NCBI GenBank assembly: GCA_028023455.1
Contig: JAQFVV010000111.1
Location: 4,235,857-4,299,856, forward strand
Length of the DNA stretch: 64,000 bases
From: Epiperipatus broadwayi
Lineage: Eukaryota; Onychophora; Udeonychophora; Euonychophora; Peripatidae
Direction: 5' to 3'
Part shown: piece after piece, positions 1-12,000 of the stretch
Numbering within the stretch: the stretch's first letter is position 1
How the letters are laid out: the number at the start of each line of letters is the position of its first letter
Program-made: the position numbers and the translations under genes
Notes under the pieces: generated by a model
Database searches by the model: none
The model's input: only the letters and a program-made list of their open reading frames with translations
Told to the model about the DNA's origin: nothing

Positions 1-62
1 CCTGTTTTGCCTGTTTTAACAACAGTTATACACAAACCTAAGAAGTGGTGGTCATGTGACGT
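1..62 (+). mobile_element. Right end of a family A PLE terminal repeat
   Basis: 'GCCTGTTTTAACAACAGTTA' then 'GGTGGTCATGTGA' is the outer end seen at 23.7, 50.07 and 57.66 kb. The rest lies outside the window. Confidence 0.6.
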
Positions 63-309
63 GTACATATATACTTCATGAAGTTTTACAATGTCATTTG
101 CACTGATGTAATAATTATACAAAATTTACACTGCTTCCCCTCTCTTTAACCTATCTATATTCATCCCACTGTTTCAGCTATTGAATAAAATTTTTAAGTT
201 CCACTTGATTTTGACTCCCTGTCATTTTATTCAGATGCACTAAACTCTACAACATAAATAATTCAATAAAACTTTTTTATAAAAATATTTATTGCAAGGA
301 AATCAAGTC

Positions 310-856
310 ATATATCATGTGATTTAATTTAAGCTTCTATTACAAATGTTTTATAATGAGCACACCAATAGCTTTTAACAAGCTTTTCAGAATATTCATA
401 TCCTCAGACTGATTTCTACCTCTGGCTTTCATCAATGAGGTGCTAGGATATTCAAGCATTAGGTATAAAGTACCAGGTCAAGGCCAGAACTTTATGTAAT
501 GGTTAACTATTAAGTAGAAAATCTGAAATTTTCAGACATCCTTATATCTTCTAATCCAGATAACTTAAATAGCTATATATATATATATATAGTGTATCTG
601 AACTTAGTTCAGTCTCATATGGCTATTTAAGTTAGATAGCTGGGTTTAAAGACATATGAATGTCTGCAATTTTCAGATTTTTTAGTTAATGGTTAACCAT
701 TAGATAAAGTGCTGGGATTGACCTGGTATTTTAAATAAATCTAATGCTTGAATATCCTAGCACTTTACTGATGAAACCCAGAGCTAGAAACCGGTCTGAG
801 AAAAGGGATATTTTGAAAAGCTTGTATGCTCATTATATAAAAATATTTATGTATAA
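310..856. mobile_element. Fold-back PLE terminal pair (subfamily A') with two hammerheads
   Basis: Two inverted arms (about 340-560 and 600-850) meet near an (AT)n at 569-592. Each arm carries a hammerhead-like motif, antisense at 385-445 and sense at 751-812. Arms share 'AAAGCTTGT', 'ATCCTAGCAC' and 'AATGGTTAAC' segments. Confidence 0.6.
751..812 (+). ncRNA. Hammerhead-like motif, family A' (PLE terminus)
   Basis: CTGATGA at 768-774, GAAA at 787-790, palindromic stem III ACCGGT, then C, with predicted cleavage after 796. The outer part of stem I pairs AATATCC (751-757) with GGATATT (806-812). Inner stem I is short and wobble-rich, and stem II is weak. A minus-strand sister motif lies at about 385-445 in the same fold-back, with C3 changed. 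Confidence 0.45.
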
Positions 857-2485
857 AAGTTAGAAATTTCTTCAAACAATTTTTTGAAAGTAGTTAAATT
901 GCATCTTTCCCTGCATTTTTATAATGCAAATGACTATATTCACTTAGATCAGGCATATGCAACCTACAATTCTTTATGACTTTCCACATAGCATAATTAA
1001 TTCATAACTGTACTACCATTGAAACATTTTGTACAGTTAATTCTTATTTTTTTACTCAAACTTTCCCCAAATTCGTAATTATTTTCTATTTTTTGTTATA
1101 TAAAATTTATGAATTTTCTTTAAAAATAATTTCATGTTTATATACAAAAATACACTTATTTATTTATTTTAAAGCGATATTGGTAAACATTTTCTTATAA
1201 AGGTATGGCCCAACTTATGATGAGTAACATCGTGAACATTACTTTCAAAAATATTACCCATGCCTTAGTTATATTTAATTAATGTTTTTTTAAAATTTCC
1301 GATAACCCAGAATATTGGGGTGTTGCATTTTGAACACTAAGTATTTCGGTAAAACTTAATGTAATCCAATTCTGCAAAAATTCAATCTTTGCATTTAGCC
1401 AATTAGGTGAATCATAGTTCATACCCTCTTAAGCACTACAAATACCCTAATTTAATGTTTTCCAATTTGATGGTGACGTAGTAACAAAACAAAAATATTT
1501 AAAACGAGAAATATATGCTTATTATATATTTATATGATTTAGAAAATATTTTCTTCTAGAATTCAATCTTACAAAAACAATCATATTTTTTAAAAAAATA
1601 TTTAATTAAAATTAATTGCTTAAAGTTCACTTGTAAAAATAATTTTATTGCACAAAACATACTTCTATTAACTTTTAAATCTCTTACACATGTTGGGTAA
1701 TAAATCACAACAGATTTTTTATTTTTTTATTTTTTGTCAACGAGAATTAAGATAAATTCTACTTTAAAAGAATTGATGGGACTACAAAAATTTGATGTTT
1801 AAAATACTTGTTAACTCCTTCACACGTTCAAGTTTGAAAATCTTTTGATATTAGTGGGAAGCCTACTTCAGACTAATTTAAAATGTTGGTGACGGAAAAC
1901 TACAAAAATATCTTGTATATGTTTTGGTTTAGAATCAAGTTTCATAAACTAAAAATCTTAAACTGCACAAGTTTATATAAACACACACATACATGTATAC
2001 CCACACTAGCTAAGATATATAGATTATTCTTTTTCATACATGGGTTTGGCCTAATGTTTGTAAAAACTGATTTAAAAGAATCTCTAAATTTCCTGGTGCT
2101 TATTAAATCTGCAATCACATTGTGACGATGTGGGGGGTTATTAATATTTATGACGTAATTCTAAAATAAATAATATTAAGAAAGTTGCAAGCAATGCCCA
2201 ATTAGTCCGATAGTCATCGAGTATTGTTACCTTAATGACAATTTCCTAATTAACCTCTGGTTTTGGTCATGTAACTTAACAAGAAACTTTCCCTCTAAAG
2301 TCTTCATTAAAAAGCTGAACGACAAATGAAAATAATATTATAAACAATTGCTTGGAAGTTCACATGATGTTTGAGCACCAAATTGGACAGTTGAGCACTA
2401 AACTTCTGACCGATTGCCCAACCTGAGATTTTATTTCCCTCGGGTGGGGGGGATTGATTTAGAAGTACTTGTTTTTTGATTCCAC
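857..2485. other. AT-rich, nothing recognised
   Basis: An 80-codon frame at 1883-2125 has no motif and biased composition; taken as chance. Confidence 0.5.
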
Positions 2486-2496
2486 AACTATACTAC

Positions 2497-2603
2497 TGTG
2501 TCAAGAATTGGTGGTTGAGAGAACAGCACAACTGTCTTACAAGCAGTTGTCCCAGGTTAGCAGGTTCGCTTCCCGGCTGATGCTATGACACATGAAAAAA
2601 AAA
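2497..2603 (+). mobile_element. tRNA-Gly-derived SINE-G
   Basis: About 75 bp of tRNA-like sequence (GGTGGTTGAGAGAACAGCA box A, GGTTCGCTTCCCGG box B), 'CTATGACACATG', then A-run. Flanked by 'AACTATACTAC' at 2486-2496 and 2604-2614, a target-site duplication. Confidence 0.75.
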
Positions 2604-2614
2604 AACTATACTAC

Positions 2615-3399
2615 CGTACAAACCAACATAAATAAATTAGTGAATGGTAATTATAATAGTGATGCAATCATAGAACAATTCTTGCATTGACATAAAACTG
2701 AAACATATACTATATCTTCTTAGACTTTAAATATTTGACTAGGGATTTCTGATTAAAATTAAATACTGTCATTTAGACTATTTGTAGAGTTTTGCAACTG
2801 ATTTATAGTTATATGAATTATATAAATACATCCACCCACCCCCAACTATAAATGTCTCTGATACAATAATTAATTCATATAGCTGACATGTTCTCATGAT
2901 CTAGTACTTGAATTTGGGTGGAACTTGCTAATATTTTCAAGTAGATGAAGATTTTTAAGCAAACTCGAAACTTTTTGTTACCTCTCTATGATTTAGCACA
3001 TTGGTAAATTTAATTTTAATCTGAATAAATTAACACAAAATGAGATTGGCCAACTGAATAAAACAGTAATTTCCAACGCACCACTTAAGTGCTCAAATAA
3101 TCTCACAAGCAATTAATTATTTACTTTTGCTTACTCTATGCACTTTAACACCTTAGGAAAGTGACAGATTAATCACTTTGTTAATTAAATGTCATAGCTT
3201 CGTGAGCAATTAATTATATAAATATTTTTATTTTTAATTCTAAAAATGATTCAGCAATAGTTTTATATAATAGACTGTCTCATTTTATTTTAAAAAGTTT
3301 TTAGGTGATGCTAGTAATAAATAGGATGCATTTGGGTACATACATACTCATGAAGAGTCAGACAATAATGCAAGAAGTTTTATTTTAGGAGAAAAATTG
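2615..3399. other. AT-rich, nothing recognised
   Basis: No ORF or repeat beyond simple A/T runs. Confidence 0.5.
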
Positions 3400-3460
3400 T
3401 ATGTATGTATGTATATATGTATGCATGCATGCATGTATGTATGCATATATATATACATAT
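3400..3460. repeat. GTAT/GCAT microsatellite
   Basis: Mixed (GTAT)n and (GCAT)n followed by (AT)n. Confidence 0.8.
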
Positions 3461-3805
3461 ACAGGGATTTGAACACAGACTTTAAAGCTCTCTTTAGCTA
3501 CCCACTCTATCTCATACAACCAATGCACATGACCACTCACACATGCGAAAAAGATAAATAATCTCCAATATACGTATGCATAAAAGTGTGAAAATTTGCT
3601 ACCTTAATATAAACTGAGCACAGATTATATATGTGTGTGGGAGATGATGATCTGAACCAACTGATGAATTCTGGCTCAGCGTGAAATACATATATTGGAG
3701 ATCATTTATCTTTTTCAGGTGTGTGCTCATGTGTATTGGTTGTATGAGATAGAGTGGATGGCTGAATGGAGCTTGAAAGTCTGCGTTAAATCCGCTATAT
3801 TACAG
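3460..3805. mobile_element. Family B hammerhead element in inverted pair
   Basis: Antisense part 3462-3590 ('GATAAATAATCTCCAATATACG' truncated at stem III) faces the full hammerhead and its downstream part 3643-3800. The downstream part has tRNA-like boxes, 'TGGCTGAATGGAG' and 'GTTAAATCC'. Confidence 0.55.
3643..3709 (+). ncRNA. Hammerhead ribozyme motif, family B
   Basis: Core CTGATGA at 3661-3667 and GAAA at 3683-3686. Stem III ATACATAT is closed by U-A, with predicted cleavage after 3694. Stem I pairs CCAA (3657-3660) with TTGG (3695-3698), and beyond an internal loop GATGATC with GATCATT. Stem II has one mismatch (ATTCTG/CAGCGT). All invariant core bases are kept. Confidence 0.62.
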
Positions 3806-3984
3806 CTAGACTCCAGGTATATAAAATATACTCTTATTTAAAATATAGTTATTATTACTATTATTATAATTACCATGTGCTCTATTAAAAAAATCCTTCA
3901 ACATTGACTCATATTTAAATTCCAGTCTCACATGCTGTATAAATTAACTTTTTAATAGACTTTTAACGTCATAATCTATATTAT

Positions 3985-4068
3985 ATGATGCGTCCATGTT
4001 ATTATCCAATTCATTATCCATATTGGATGATGCGTCCATGTTATTATCCAATTCATTATCCATATTGG
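3985..4068. repeat. Two tandem copies of a 42-bp unit
   Basis: 'ATGATGCGTCCATGTTATTA...CATATTGG' twice, without differences that I can see. Confidence 0.8.
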
Positions 4069-4099
4069 TGTACTACTTTTATCCATTTTTGTGCATGGA

Positions 4100-4500
4100 C
4101 ATGACAAATCATTTTTTCTCTATATCATCTTTTTTTTTTTTCGTAAACTGATCAATGTTCTTGTTTCTAATCCTGTCACTCCATAATATTTTTATACTCA
4201 TTCTAATCAATTTTCCCTCCTCAATTTTCATATTTTTATTTTACTCCTGGAAGCTCTGACAATCATTCTCTGAATTTGAGGTCTATATAGTAAAATACTT
4301 TTGATTAGTTCATCTGATATTTGCGTTTTTTTGTTTTCTTCTGCAATAAAAGATTTACTTGATACAAACCTACAGTATTCCTTAATGATATCTTCTCAAT
4401 TTCATCTAATAATAAGACTTTTTAAATATATTTTCACCCATAAATACTAAGTTATTTTCATACTAGCATAGAAAATTTATTGCATATATTTACGTCATTA
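4100..4500 (-). mobile_element. Probable decayed LINE C-terminal fragment
   Basis: The minus-strand translation RMSIKILWSDRIRNKNI resembles the 'RIL.I.W.D.I.N..L' region found after LINE reverse transcriptases. Weak and broken. Confidence 0.3.
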
Positions 4501-4519
4501 TAAACTTTACTTTCAAGTA

Positions 4520-4800
4520 GTACATCTGATGTGATGTGATGCTCTGTGACTTCTCCTTATACAAAGTCAGAAATCTTTCAGCTGCTATGCCCAGATAAAC
4601 CTGTTAGCCACTTTACCTTCCCTTTCCATTCCCTGTCCTAAGTTTTCCCATATTCTTCTTTATCCTGCTCCATCCCATTTCCACATCATAAACTTTGTCA
4701 ATTCCATAGCCTTTACATCTGAATCTTCCTTATCTTTTTCCAAACCCAGCATAAAAACCAATAATCCACTTTAATCATTTATTTCTTCTATCAAGTTCTG
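4520..4800 (-). mobile_element. LINE 3' end, antisense (same family)
   Basis: Reverse complement of the 44.75-44.99 kb region, including the GATGTGATGTGATG tail, 'CCCAGATAAACCTGTTAGCC' and the terminal coding segment. Confidence 0.65.
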
Positions 4801-5204
4801 ACTCCTTGTGCAAATGTCAGCAATTAACAAATGCCAGATGTTAGAACTTAATAAATCTTCAATGCTGTCCTATTCATATTCCAAGATTAGTTTCTAGTTC
4901 TTCAGTAATATAAAGCATTAGCTAGAAACTATTCAGGGGATATAGATAAGACAGCAGTAGATAGAGATAGCATTTAGCATTTATTAATTACTTAAGTTTA
5001 CACAAGGTGTCAGACCACTCACATAGATTTCTCTTGTATAAACACAATCTTAGATATTAAATAGTATCTTCACACAATGATTAAATGTATATGAAAGTAC
5101 AGGAGAAAAATTAAACTTCATCTAGCCATGAAATAATAAGACAATTCCATCACATTACATTTAGAAAATTAAAAAAATAAAGCAGTCCTATTCTTAATGG
5201 TAAT

Positions 5205-5432
5205 AAGTTGAAATTCCAGAATGGAACATTGATACCAGATATAAATGTGGCACAATCAATTATGAAATCATATATAATTAAGCAGAGAATAAAAATAGTT
5301 ATGACCAATCCAGAATTTGTTAAAAGTAAGACTCTGTCTTTATTCTCTGCCTAATTAGATATGATTTCATAATTTATTGTGCCATTTTATCTCTGATGGT
5401 AATATTCTTTCTATTCCAAAATTTTGACACAT
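5205..5432. repeat. Fold-back repeat
   Basis: Arms 5213-5293 and 5337-5430 ('GAAATCATATATAATTAAGC' versus reverse 'GCCTAATTAGATATGATTTC'). Short loop, no ORF. Confidence 0.6.
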
Positions 5433-5539
5433 TTGGCATATTTAGTTTTATTTACATTGAAACATGTAAAGAGTAGACAATCTGCTTTACTTGCTAGTTT
5501 GCTAAATGTGGCATGGTAAATTTATTTAATACTTTTACA

Positions 5540-5925
5540 GATAGATGGCGTTTGGTCATCAAATTGTGTAAGGAAGGCATAGAAAATATTAGGCATCTGT
5601 TAATTGAATGTAAATGCTTGAAAGCAGACAGGGTACCAATAATGAAGTTATGGAAGAATAAATATGAACAAAGTGATTATACATAAAGTGGGTTGTTGGT
5701 TTTTATTCTGGGTTTGGGAAAAGATATGGGGGATTTAGATATAAAGGCCATAGAGTTGACAAAGATTATGTTATGGAAATGGGATGGAGCAGACTATGGG
5801 AAACTTAGGGTGGGAAATGGAAAGGGAAAGTAAAGTGGCTAACAGGTTTCTCTGGGCATAGTTGCTGAGAGATTCCTGTCTCCATTTAAGAAGTCATAGT
5901 GCATCACATCACATTATATTTGTAT
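5540..5925 (+). mobile_element. LINE 3' end (same family as 41.7-45.0 kb)
   Basis: Matches 44640-44995 in order: IRHLLIECKCLKA coding end, KIMLWKWDGA, then the UTR 'GGCTAACAGGTTT...GGGCATAG' and the CACATCACATCACAT tail. One stop lies inside the coding part. Confidence 0.75.
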
Positions 5926-6659
5926 AGAGCATAAAGGATCTCACAGCTCAATGCATTTTCTTACCATGCCCACAACCTGGAGTATAAATCTGGGTTCAAT
6001 GAAACTGAATATTCCAAACAGGCTTAGGATTTTTCTATGTAGATATGTTTAAATAGAAATTAAAATAATAATAAAACTCTCTTTAAACCTAATGAGTAGG
6101 TTTTTTTTGGCATCAGTGCTTTCTAGTGGCTATTAGAAAGACTTTTGACCTTTAGTGCTTTATTTAAAAGCTGTCTTATCTTACTTTTACCTATAGGGTA
6201 TTACAAAAATCCACATAATATGTTTACGAAGGAAAAATAATATAAAAAAATACCCTTTTATTTAATTTAATCAATAATGCACTAAAAACTAAGAAAAATA
6301 TTTTTTTTCATTCATAATTTTGGTTGCTACATTTAACTTGAAATAAAAATGTGAGTTTCCATAAATTAATTAATTCAATTATTATTTTTTTCAAGTTAAA
6401 TATAACAATCAAAATTGTGATTGAAGAAAACATTTTGTGTGTGTGTTTAGTGATTTAGACTTCAAATTAAATAAAATTTGTTTTTTACAAAGTATTTTAC
6501 ATATATTATTTTTGATTTTTTAGTGTCCAGATATTGGACTTTTTTGTAATGATTCATAATCAAACTTAAAAATTGTGAAGTGAAATAATTATTAGAAATG
6601 ATATTCATGCACATTAAAAATCATTAATTTATATTTACAAATGCAGCATTTTTTAAAAA

Positions 6660-7000
6660 AGTATAAGTGTGACAAGAATCTCAGCTTCAGGATGGGCTTT
6701 GAGAATTCCATCATCAGCTTTTCAAATGGATGGACGGTTGAAGAGTTGGGGTGTGGAGTAGATTGAAGCCTGTCCATTAAAGTATGAGGATTGGCTATCA
6801 TAATATATATCTGAGCACTTATAGCATATGTGTGTTGAGATGGTAATCTGGACTAACTGATGATTGCTGGTTTAGCATGAAATACGTGTATTGGTGATTG
6901 TTTATCTTTTCAATATATATGTGTTCAGGTGTATCAGTGTTATGAGATAGTGTGGAGAGTGGTGGGTTGTGTGAAAATCTGTGCTCATATACCCTATATA
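6660..7000 (+). mobile_element. Family B hammerhead element
   Basis: 'GAGAATTCCATCATCAGCTT', 'TTGAAGCCTGTCCATTAAAG', hammerhead at 6.85 kb, 'GAGATAGTGTGGAGAGTGG' and 'CCCTATATATT'. No ORF. Confidence 0.6.
6841..6908 (+). ncRNA. Hammerhead ribozyme motif, family B
   Basis: Core CTGATGA at 6857-6863, stem II TTGCTG-GTT-TAGCAT, GAAA at 6879-6882, stem III AUA/UGU with predicted cleavage after 6890. Stem I pairs CTAA with TTGG and GGTAATC with GATTGTT, counting G-U pairs. The base pair next to the core (10.1-11.1) is a T-T mismatch, which may weaken activity. Confidence 0.58.
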
Positions 7001-7591
7001 TTAAATAATCAAAAGAAATTAAGATTTCATCCTTCATTTCCTTTTCTTTCTATTTTAATTAACTGTAAACTCTTTTTAGTAAATTAGTCAAAAATACAAT
7101 GACAATATATTTTTAAAACATATACCATCAACTGCTAAGCATCATTGTAAACTTTCTGAAGCAATATCAATGCAGTTTGAGATTTGGCATGACAAAATAA
7201 CTCTGAAATATTGCATTGTCATTGATCCCTAACAGGTGTACAAAATTTGAAGAAAATCTGTTCCATAAAAGTATGTTAAAAATCAGTTACAATATTTGAC
7301 TCAAATAGACAAACAATCAAACAAATAGAATTTTAAAATTAAATATAAATGTTTACAAAGCAAATATAAGATAATTTTTTAATAATCACTTGACTTTCCT
7401 AATTTAGTTCAGAATTTCGGAGAATGATTGAAAACAGTCATTTAGTAAGAGAAAGCACTTCCTTACAATAAATTTTTTTATCTCAAATTACAATTTAAGT
7501 GTTTACTTTGAAATTAAAAATAGAGCTATTTACTTCATTTTATTTGAAAATCTTTGTGTAATATCTTAATTTTAAAAGACATTTAAATTAT

Positions 7592-9350
7592 CATCATCAT
7601 CAACCATTATCAATCCACTGCAGGATGAAGGTATTCCCAAGTTCAATCCATCTTCTTTGATCTCTCTTCTTTCTTCTCCACATCACCTCTGCATACTTTC
7701 TTATTCCATCCACCTCACACTTGGTCTTCTTCTGGGTCTTTTACAACCTTTTATAATCTGGTTTAATATTTCAATTGTCCATCTATTATCATCTCTTCTA
7801 AAAATATGTATAACCTAACTCTACTTGTCTCTTAATCCATTCAATGATCTCAGTAATTCCTGTATATTCTTTTTCCCATGCCTTGCATTTTCAATTTCTT
7901 TCTAGTTACGCCTAACTTGCATCTTATCATACTTCTTTGAGTGGCCTAAAGTCTCTGTATTGCTATTCTACCAAGTCTCAGATCCATAAGTAAGAGCTGG
8001 TAAAACACATTTATTAAAAACAACACATTTATTAAAAACTTTCCTTTTCAAATACATAGGCATATTTCCTTTTAATGTTGTTATTTCTACCTAAAGCATT
8101 CCAACCAAGTTTAATTCTATGACTAATTTCATCCATTATGTTTTCATCTGTAGTAATAATCTGAACAAGGGATTTATAGTTATCAACTTCTTCTAACTCA
8201 TCATAATCAATCTTTATTTTCATTTTTTTTTTTTTTTAGAAAATTCATTGAACATTAATCTTATTAATACTTACCTTTAGTCTTACTTTCATCTGATAAC
8301 TCTTGCAACATTTTCTGAAGCATTATTTGCAAAAACAACTATGTCATCTGCAAAATCTGAATAAATTAAATAATCTCCATTTACTTTTATTCCTTTAGAT
8401 TCCCATTTTAATCCACAAAATTCTTCTTGCAGCACTGCTGTAAAATGTTTTGGAGATATGGAGTCAACCTGTCTTACACCCTTTTCAATGTTAACCTTCC
8501 TAATATCATTATGTAATCAAATTGTTGCATTTTTATATATATTCTTCAAAATATGACAATATCCTGGATCTATACCTTGATGATCCAATGCTTTAATCAC
8601 TGAAGAAATGTTTATAGAATCAAATGCCTTTTCATAATCTACTAATCCAAAGCATAAAGGCAAATCATATTCATTGGTCCTTTCTATAACTTCTCTCAAT
8701 ACTTGGATATGATCTGCTGTACTAAAACCACTTTTAAATCCAACCTATTCTTTTGCTTGGTTGAAATCCAGTGTTCTCTGTATGAGTTGTAATTATCTTG
8801 GTAAAAATTTTGTATAAAGTTGATAAAAGACTGATAAGGCTGTAATTTCTTATATCTTCTTTATCATCCTGCATTCTTTCAATTATCTGGTACATCTTTA
8901 TCCTTTAAACATTTGTATATAACTTTGCCAAAAAATTTCTATTTCTTCACCTGCTTTTTTTTAAGATATCAATTATAATTCCATCACTACCTGGAGCTTT
9001 TCCCTTCTTCATAAATTTAATTGCATGTATCACTTCTTCATTTAAAATCCTGAGCAATTCAGAAGTTATAATAATTGTTGGAGATACTTGTTTTTTATTA
9101 CTATATAGAACTCTTTTACCTATTTCATGATGTCATCTCTCCTTTTAGTAATAGGTCCATCTTTTTTTCTTAACCAATACCAAAATGTTGTTTTACACTC
9201 TTGAGACTTTTATTCTCATTTATAGATTTCCTTGGTAGTTCACAATTATACTTTCTTATATCATTATCAAAATTCGAGATATTCAATCCTTCTTAATGTA
9301 TCATTTTTATATGTTTTCATATTTCTTCTTTTAAATAAATTACTATAAAT
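7592..9350 (-). mobile_element. RTE-like LINE, 3' part, antisense and decayed
   Basis: Minus-strand translation shows the palm segment LVDYEKAFDSIN (about 8.64 kb), FADDIVVFA with FADD at 8343-8354, and a C-terminal region ending in an (ATG)n stretch at 7592-7605. The 3' end 'CTGCAGTGGATTGATAATGG' equals that of the copy at 24.66 kb. Multiple stops and frame changes. Confidence 0.7.
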
Positions 9351-9518
9351 GGAGTAAAGTAAAATATCTATTGTGAGATATGCATTTTATTTATTGAAGC
9401 CTAATCTGTATCATCTTTGTGACACATTTCAAGCAAAAAAAAAGGCTGTGCTCTGTTTCATCCTCTTAAGACTCCAATATTAGATTTAATTGAAGCTAGT
9501 AAACAAAAGATTGAACTT

Positions 9519-9620
9519 GTCAAGCATTGGTGGTTGAGAGGTCAGCAATAGCTGCTTTACAAGCAGTTGTCCCGGGATAGCGGGTTCGCTTCTCGGCTGA
9601 TGCTATGACACATGAGAAAA
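9519..9620 (+). mobile_element. tRNA-Gly-derived SINE-G with perfect 18-bp target duplication
   Basis: Same structure as at 2.5 kb. 'AAACAAAAGATTGAACTT' is identical at 9501-9518 and 9621-9638, so insertion by target-primed reverse transcription was recent. Confidence 0.82.
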
Positions 9621-9844
9621 AAACAAAAGATTGAACTTAGTGAATTATAATAAAGACACACATGTATATAAATAACCAACTATTATTAAACAAGTAGAAC
9701 AGATAATATTAAATGCTATAAATAAATGTTATCAAAGATCTAGTATACAAATAATAATTTTTTTTCACTAAGATTCAAATCTCTGCCTGAAAAACAGCGC
9801 CACCTAGTTATCAACCTGCATCCTCTAATGTGATAATTATGACC

Positions 9845-10060
9845 AAGATACCCTGCACAATTTAGTGTAATTGATAGAGTATCCAACTTTGGATCAGGAA
9901 GTTCCAGGATTGATTCAGGTGCTTGCATTTCTGTCACTTGACCTTCTTATAAATCCTTGATCAATAAAGCCATTACCATTTTTACCTGCATAGTTTGGTG
10001 CAGTTGGTAGAATATTCAATTTGGGATCGGTAGAGCTTAGGATCAATTCTGGTGCTCACA
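9845..10060 (+). mobile_element. SINE-C (third tRNA-like family), two partial copies
   Basis: 'TTTAGTGTAATTGATAGAGT'/'GGATTGATTCAGGTGCTTGC' and 'TTGGTGCAGTTGGTAGAATA'/'AGGATCAATTCTGGTGCTC', box A- and box B-like pairs, with tails 'AATAAAGCCATT'. The second copy is cut by the family A terminus. Confidence 0.5.
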
Positions 10061-10325
10061 GGTCTGGCGTTTGAACTTTTCACAGAGGCGAAACTCTCAT
10101 ACAGTAGCTGCCACTGAGTGTGAACCAGAGTAATGGCATTTGAACTTTTCACAGAGGCAAAACTCTCCATACAGTAGTGCCACTCAGTGTGAACCAGAGT
10201 AATCAATGGATGCAGGAAGGTTTGTGCATAAAATCCCTACCTAATACCTACCCATTCAATATCCCCAGACTAGTTTCTAGCTTGTGGCTTTCATCAGTGA
10301 GAATGGTGATCATGTGATGTGCGTT
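10061..10325 (-). mobile_element. Family A PLE terminus with 70-bp duplication
   Basis: Outer part 'ACTTTTCACAGAGGC...CAGAGTAAT' is present twice in tandem (10069-10132, 10141-10203), then the arm to the hammerhead at 10.26-10.30 kb and a 'GGTGATCATGTGATGT' end. Confidence 0.6.
10257..10303 (-). ncRNA. Hammerhead-like motif, family A (PLE terminus)
   Basis: Minus strand: CTGATGA, stem II AAGC-CACAA-GCTA, GAAA, palindromic ACTAGT plus C, then TGGGGA pairing with TCTCA. All core bases are intact. An A-A mismatch flanks the core side of stem II in nearly every family A copy. Confidence 0.5.
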
Positions 10326-10469
10326 TGAACTTCTTGTAAACTCCCAAGCAATAAAGCCATTTGGTTTTTTTTTAATGATGAAAATCAAACATTTTTATAA
10401 TTTAATAAAGATATAATGCAGTAAAGAATATAATGCAGTGTATACTAAATTCTCTTTCAAAAGCCCTAT

Positions 10470-10600
10470 ATGATTTGGTTCAGTGATCGTTGTAGAACAT
10501 AAAGCTTAAGGTTCATAGGTCACAGACCAATCCCACCATTTTCAACAGTCAAAATTCGTATGAATTCCCAAGCAATAAAGACATCGATCATTCATTCATT
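10470..10600 (+). mobile_element. SINE-C fragment
   Basis: 'TGGTTCAGTGATCGTTGTAG' head and 'TCCCAAGCAATAAAGACAT' tail. Confidence 0.4.
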
Positions 10601-11159
10601 TTCCCGCAAAATACATGCCACGATTACAGCAATGGGTTTCCACAACCAAACCATTGATGCATGTTTGTGTTATTGCTTATCAAACTTAAAATAATTATTC
10701 TAATATTTACAAGGATCACCTTAAAATAACAAAGGCGTTGATATTATCAAGTTGGGTCTAAATATGTGTATGCTTTTGAAAAAATGGTTGATAAATATAA
10801 TGCGGTTAAATATATTTAAAAAAAAAACTGCAATTTATCACATAAATCTTTCTTTTCTTTTTCTTTTAAACTTTTGAGACATATTTTCTATTTTTACTTT
10901 CATTTCAGTCAACAGTGCAAATACTTATGACACACAAGAGCCATCAAGATAAAAAAAACATCGCTTGCCTATCTTTTCTCTTGACAGATTTTTATAAAAA
11001 AAAAGTAATAAAGATAAATAAATCTATATATTATTTACAATATATATATATTTTCAAACTACAACAGTTAAAAACGAGATGGGGGTGGTGGTGTTAGCAG
11101 TAGCAAATTACCATCAATGATGATCAAATATAATCAAACGATCATAGTAGTTTAAGACA

Positions 11160-11520
11160 GTAAATATTTGAAATACAGGCACTCTTCATTTACCTGGAGC
11201 CTAATTGTAAATCTAGAGGATTTGAATTCAGACTTTCGAGCACCCTTCAACTATCCATACTATCTTATACCACTGATACATAAGACCACATACATGCAGA
11301 AAAGATAAATAATCACCAATCTACGTAATTCGTGCTAAACCAGCACTCATCAGCTAGTCCAGATTATCATCTCCCACATATATATATAATCAGTGCTCAG
11401 TTTATATTACAATAGCAAATCTTCATACTTTAATGAAAAGGCTTCAGTCCACTCCAACCTCTAACTCTTCAGCCATCCATACCATTAAAAATCTGATGAT
11501 GGAAAGTCCAAATCGCATGC
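11160..11520 (-). mobile_element. Family B hammerhead element
   Basis: Reverse order of the same blocks: 'TTGAATTCAGACTTTCGAGC', hammerhead remnant 11.34 kb, 'CTTCAGTCCACTCCAACC', 'AAAATCTGATGATGGAA'. Confidence 0.6.
11304..11376 (-). ncRNA. Degenerate family B hammerhead
   Basis: On the minus strand the core CTGATGA and a perfect stem II, GTGCTG/TAGCAC, are kept, with the canonical G-C pair beside the core. GAAA has become GAAT, and the matching base across stem III is also changed. It is probably inactive but shows the ancestral stem II. Confidence 0.5.
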
Positions 11521-11719
11521 CGATGCCAATATTATTGCTATTAAGCTAGTAAATACCTTTTCAAGAAGATTACTTGAAATTCAAATATTTACTTGCAATT
11601 ACATAATGCTATAGTTTTTAAAGTTACATAAACTGGTTTCAAGTTTAATAATAAATAAGAAAAAAATATTAATAGAAAAAGCATGGGATCGTGTCCAGAT
11701 ATGTACGTGTGTACGTGTG

Positions 11720-11868
11720 TATGTATAATGTGGTCGGCGTGGTTTGATACAGTGCTAGACTGAATCGTAAGATCTTTGATCGATTCCATTTCTAATAGTT
11801 CCAGTGCTCGAATTTCTTATGAAGCCTCGAGTAACAAAGTTATTTGATTATTTTTTATACATAATATA
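11720..11868 (+). mobile_element. SINE-C copy
   Basis: 'GGTTTGATACAGTGCTAGAC', 'TTTGATCGATTCCATTTC', 'CAGTGCTCGAATTTC', tail 'AACAAAGTTATTTGATTATT'. Confidence 0.5.
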
Positions 11869-12000
11869 AAATCACTAAAAGCAAGGTAAAAAAGAATAAA
11901 CAAAGCTAGAGATTATATACCTCATGGCTAAACTTTTATTTTGCTAAGCCTAACATTGCAAATTTATGCAATATTCTTCCAAATTTATAAAAGGTATTTC

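Noticed and set aside
1883-2125. 80-codon frame
   Set aside because: Low-complexity AT-driven composition, no motif, no splice or promoter context.
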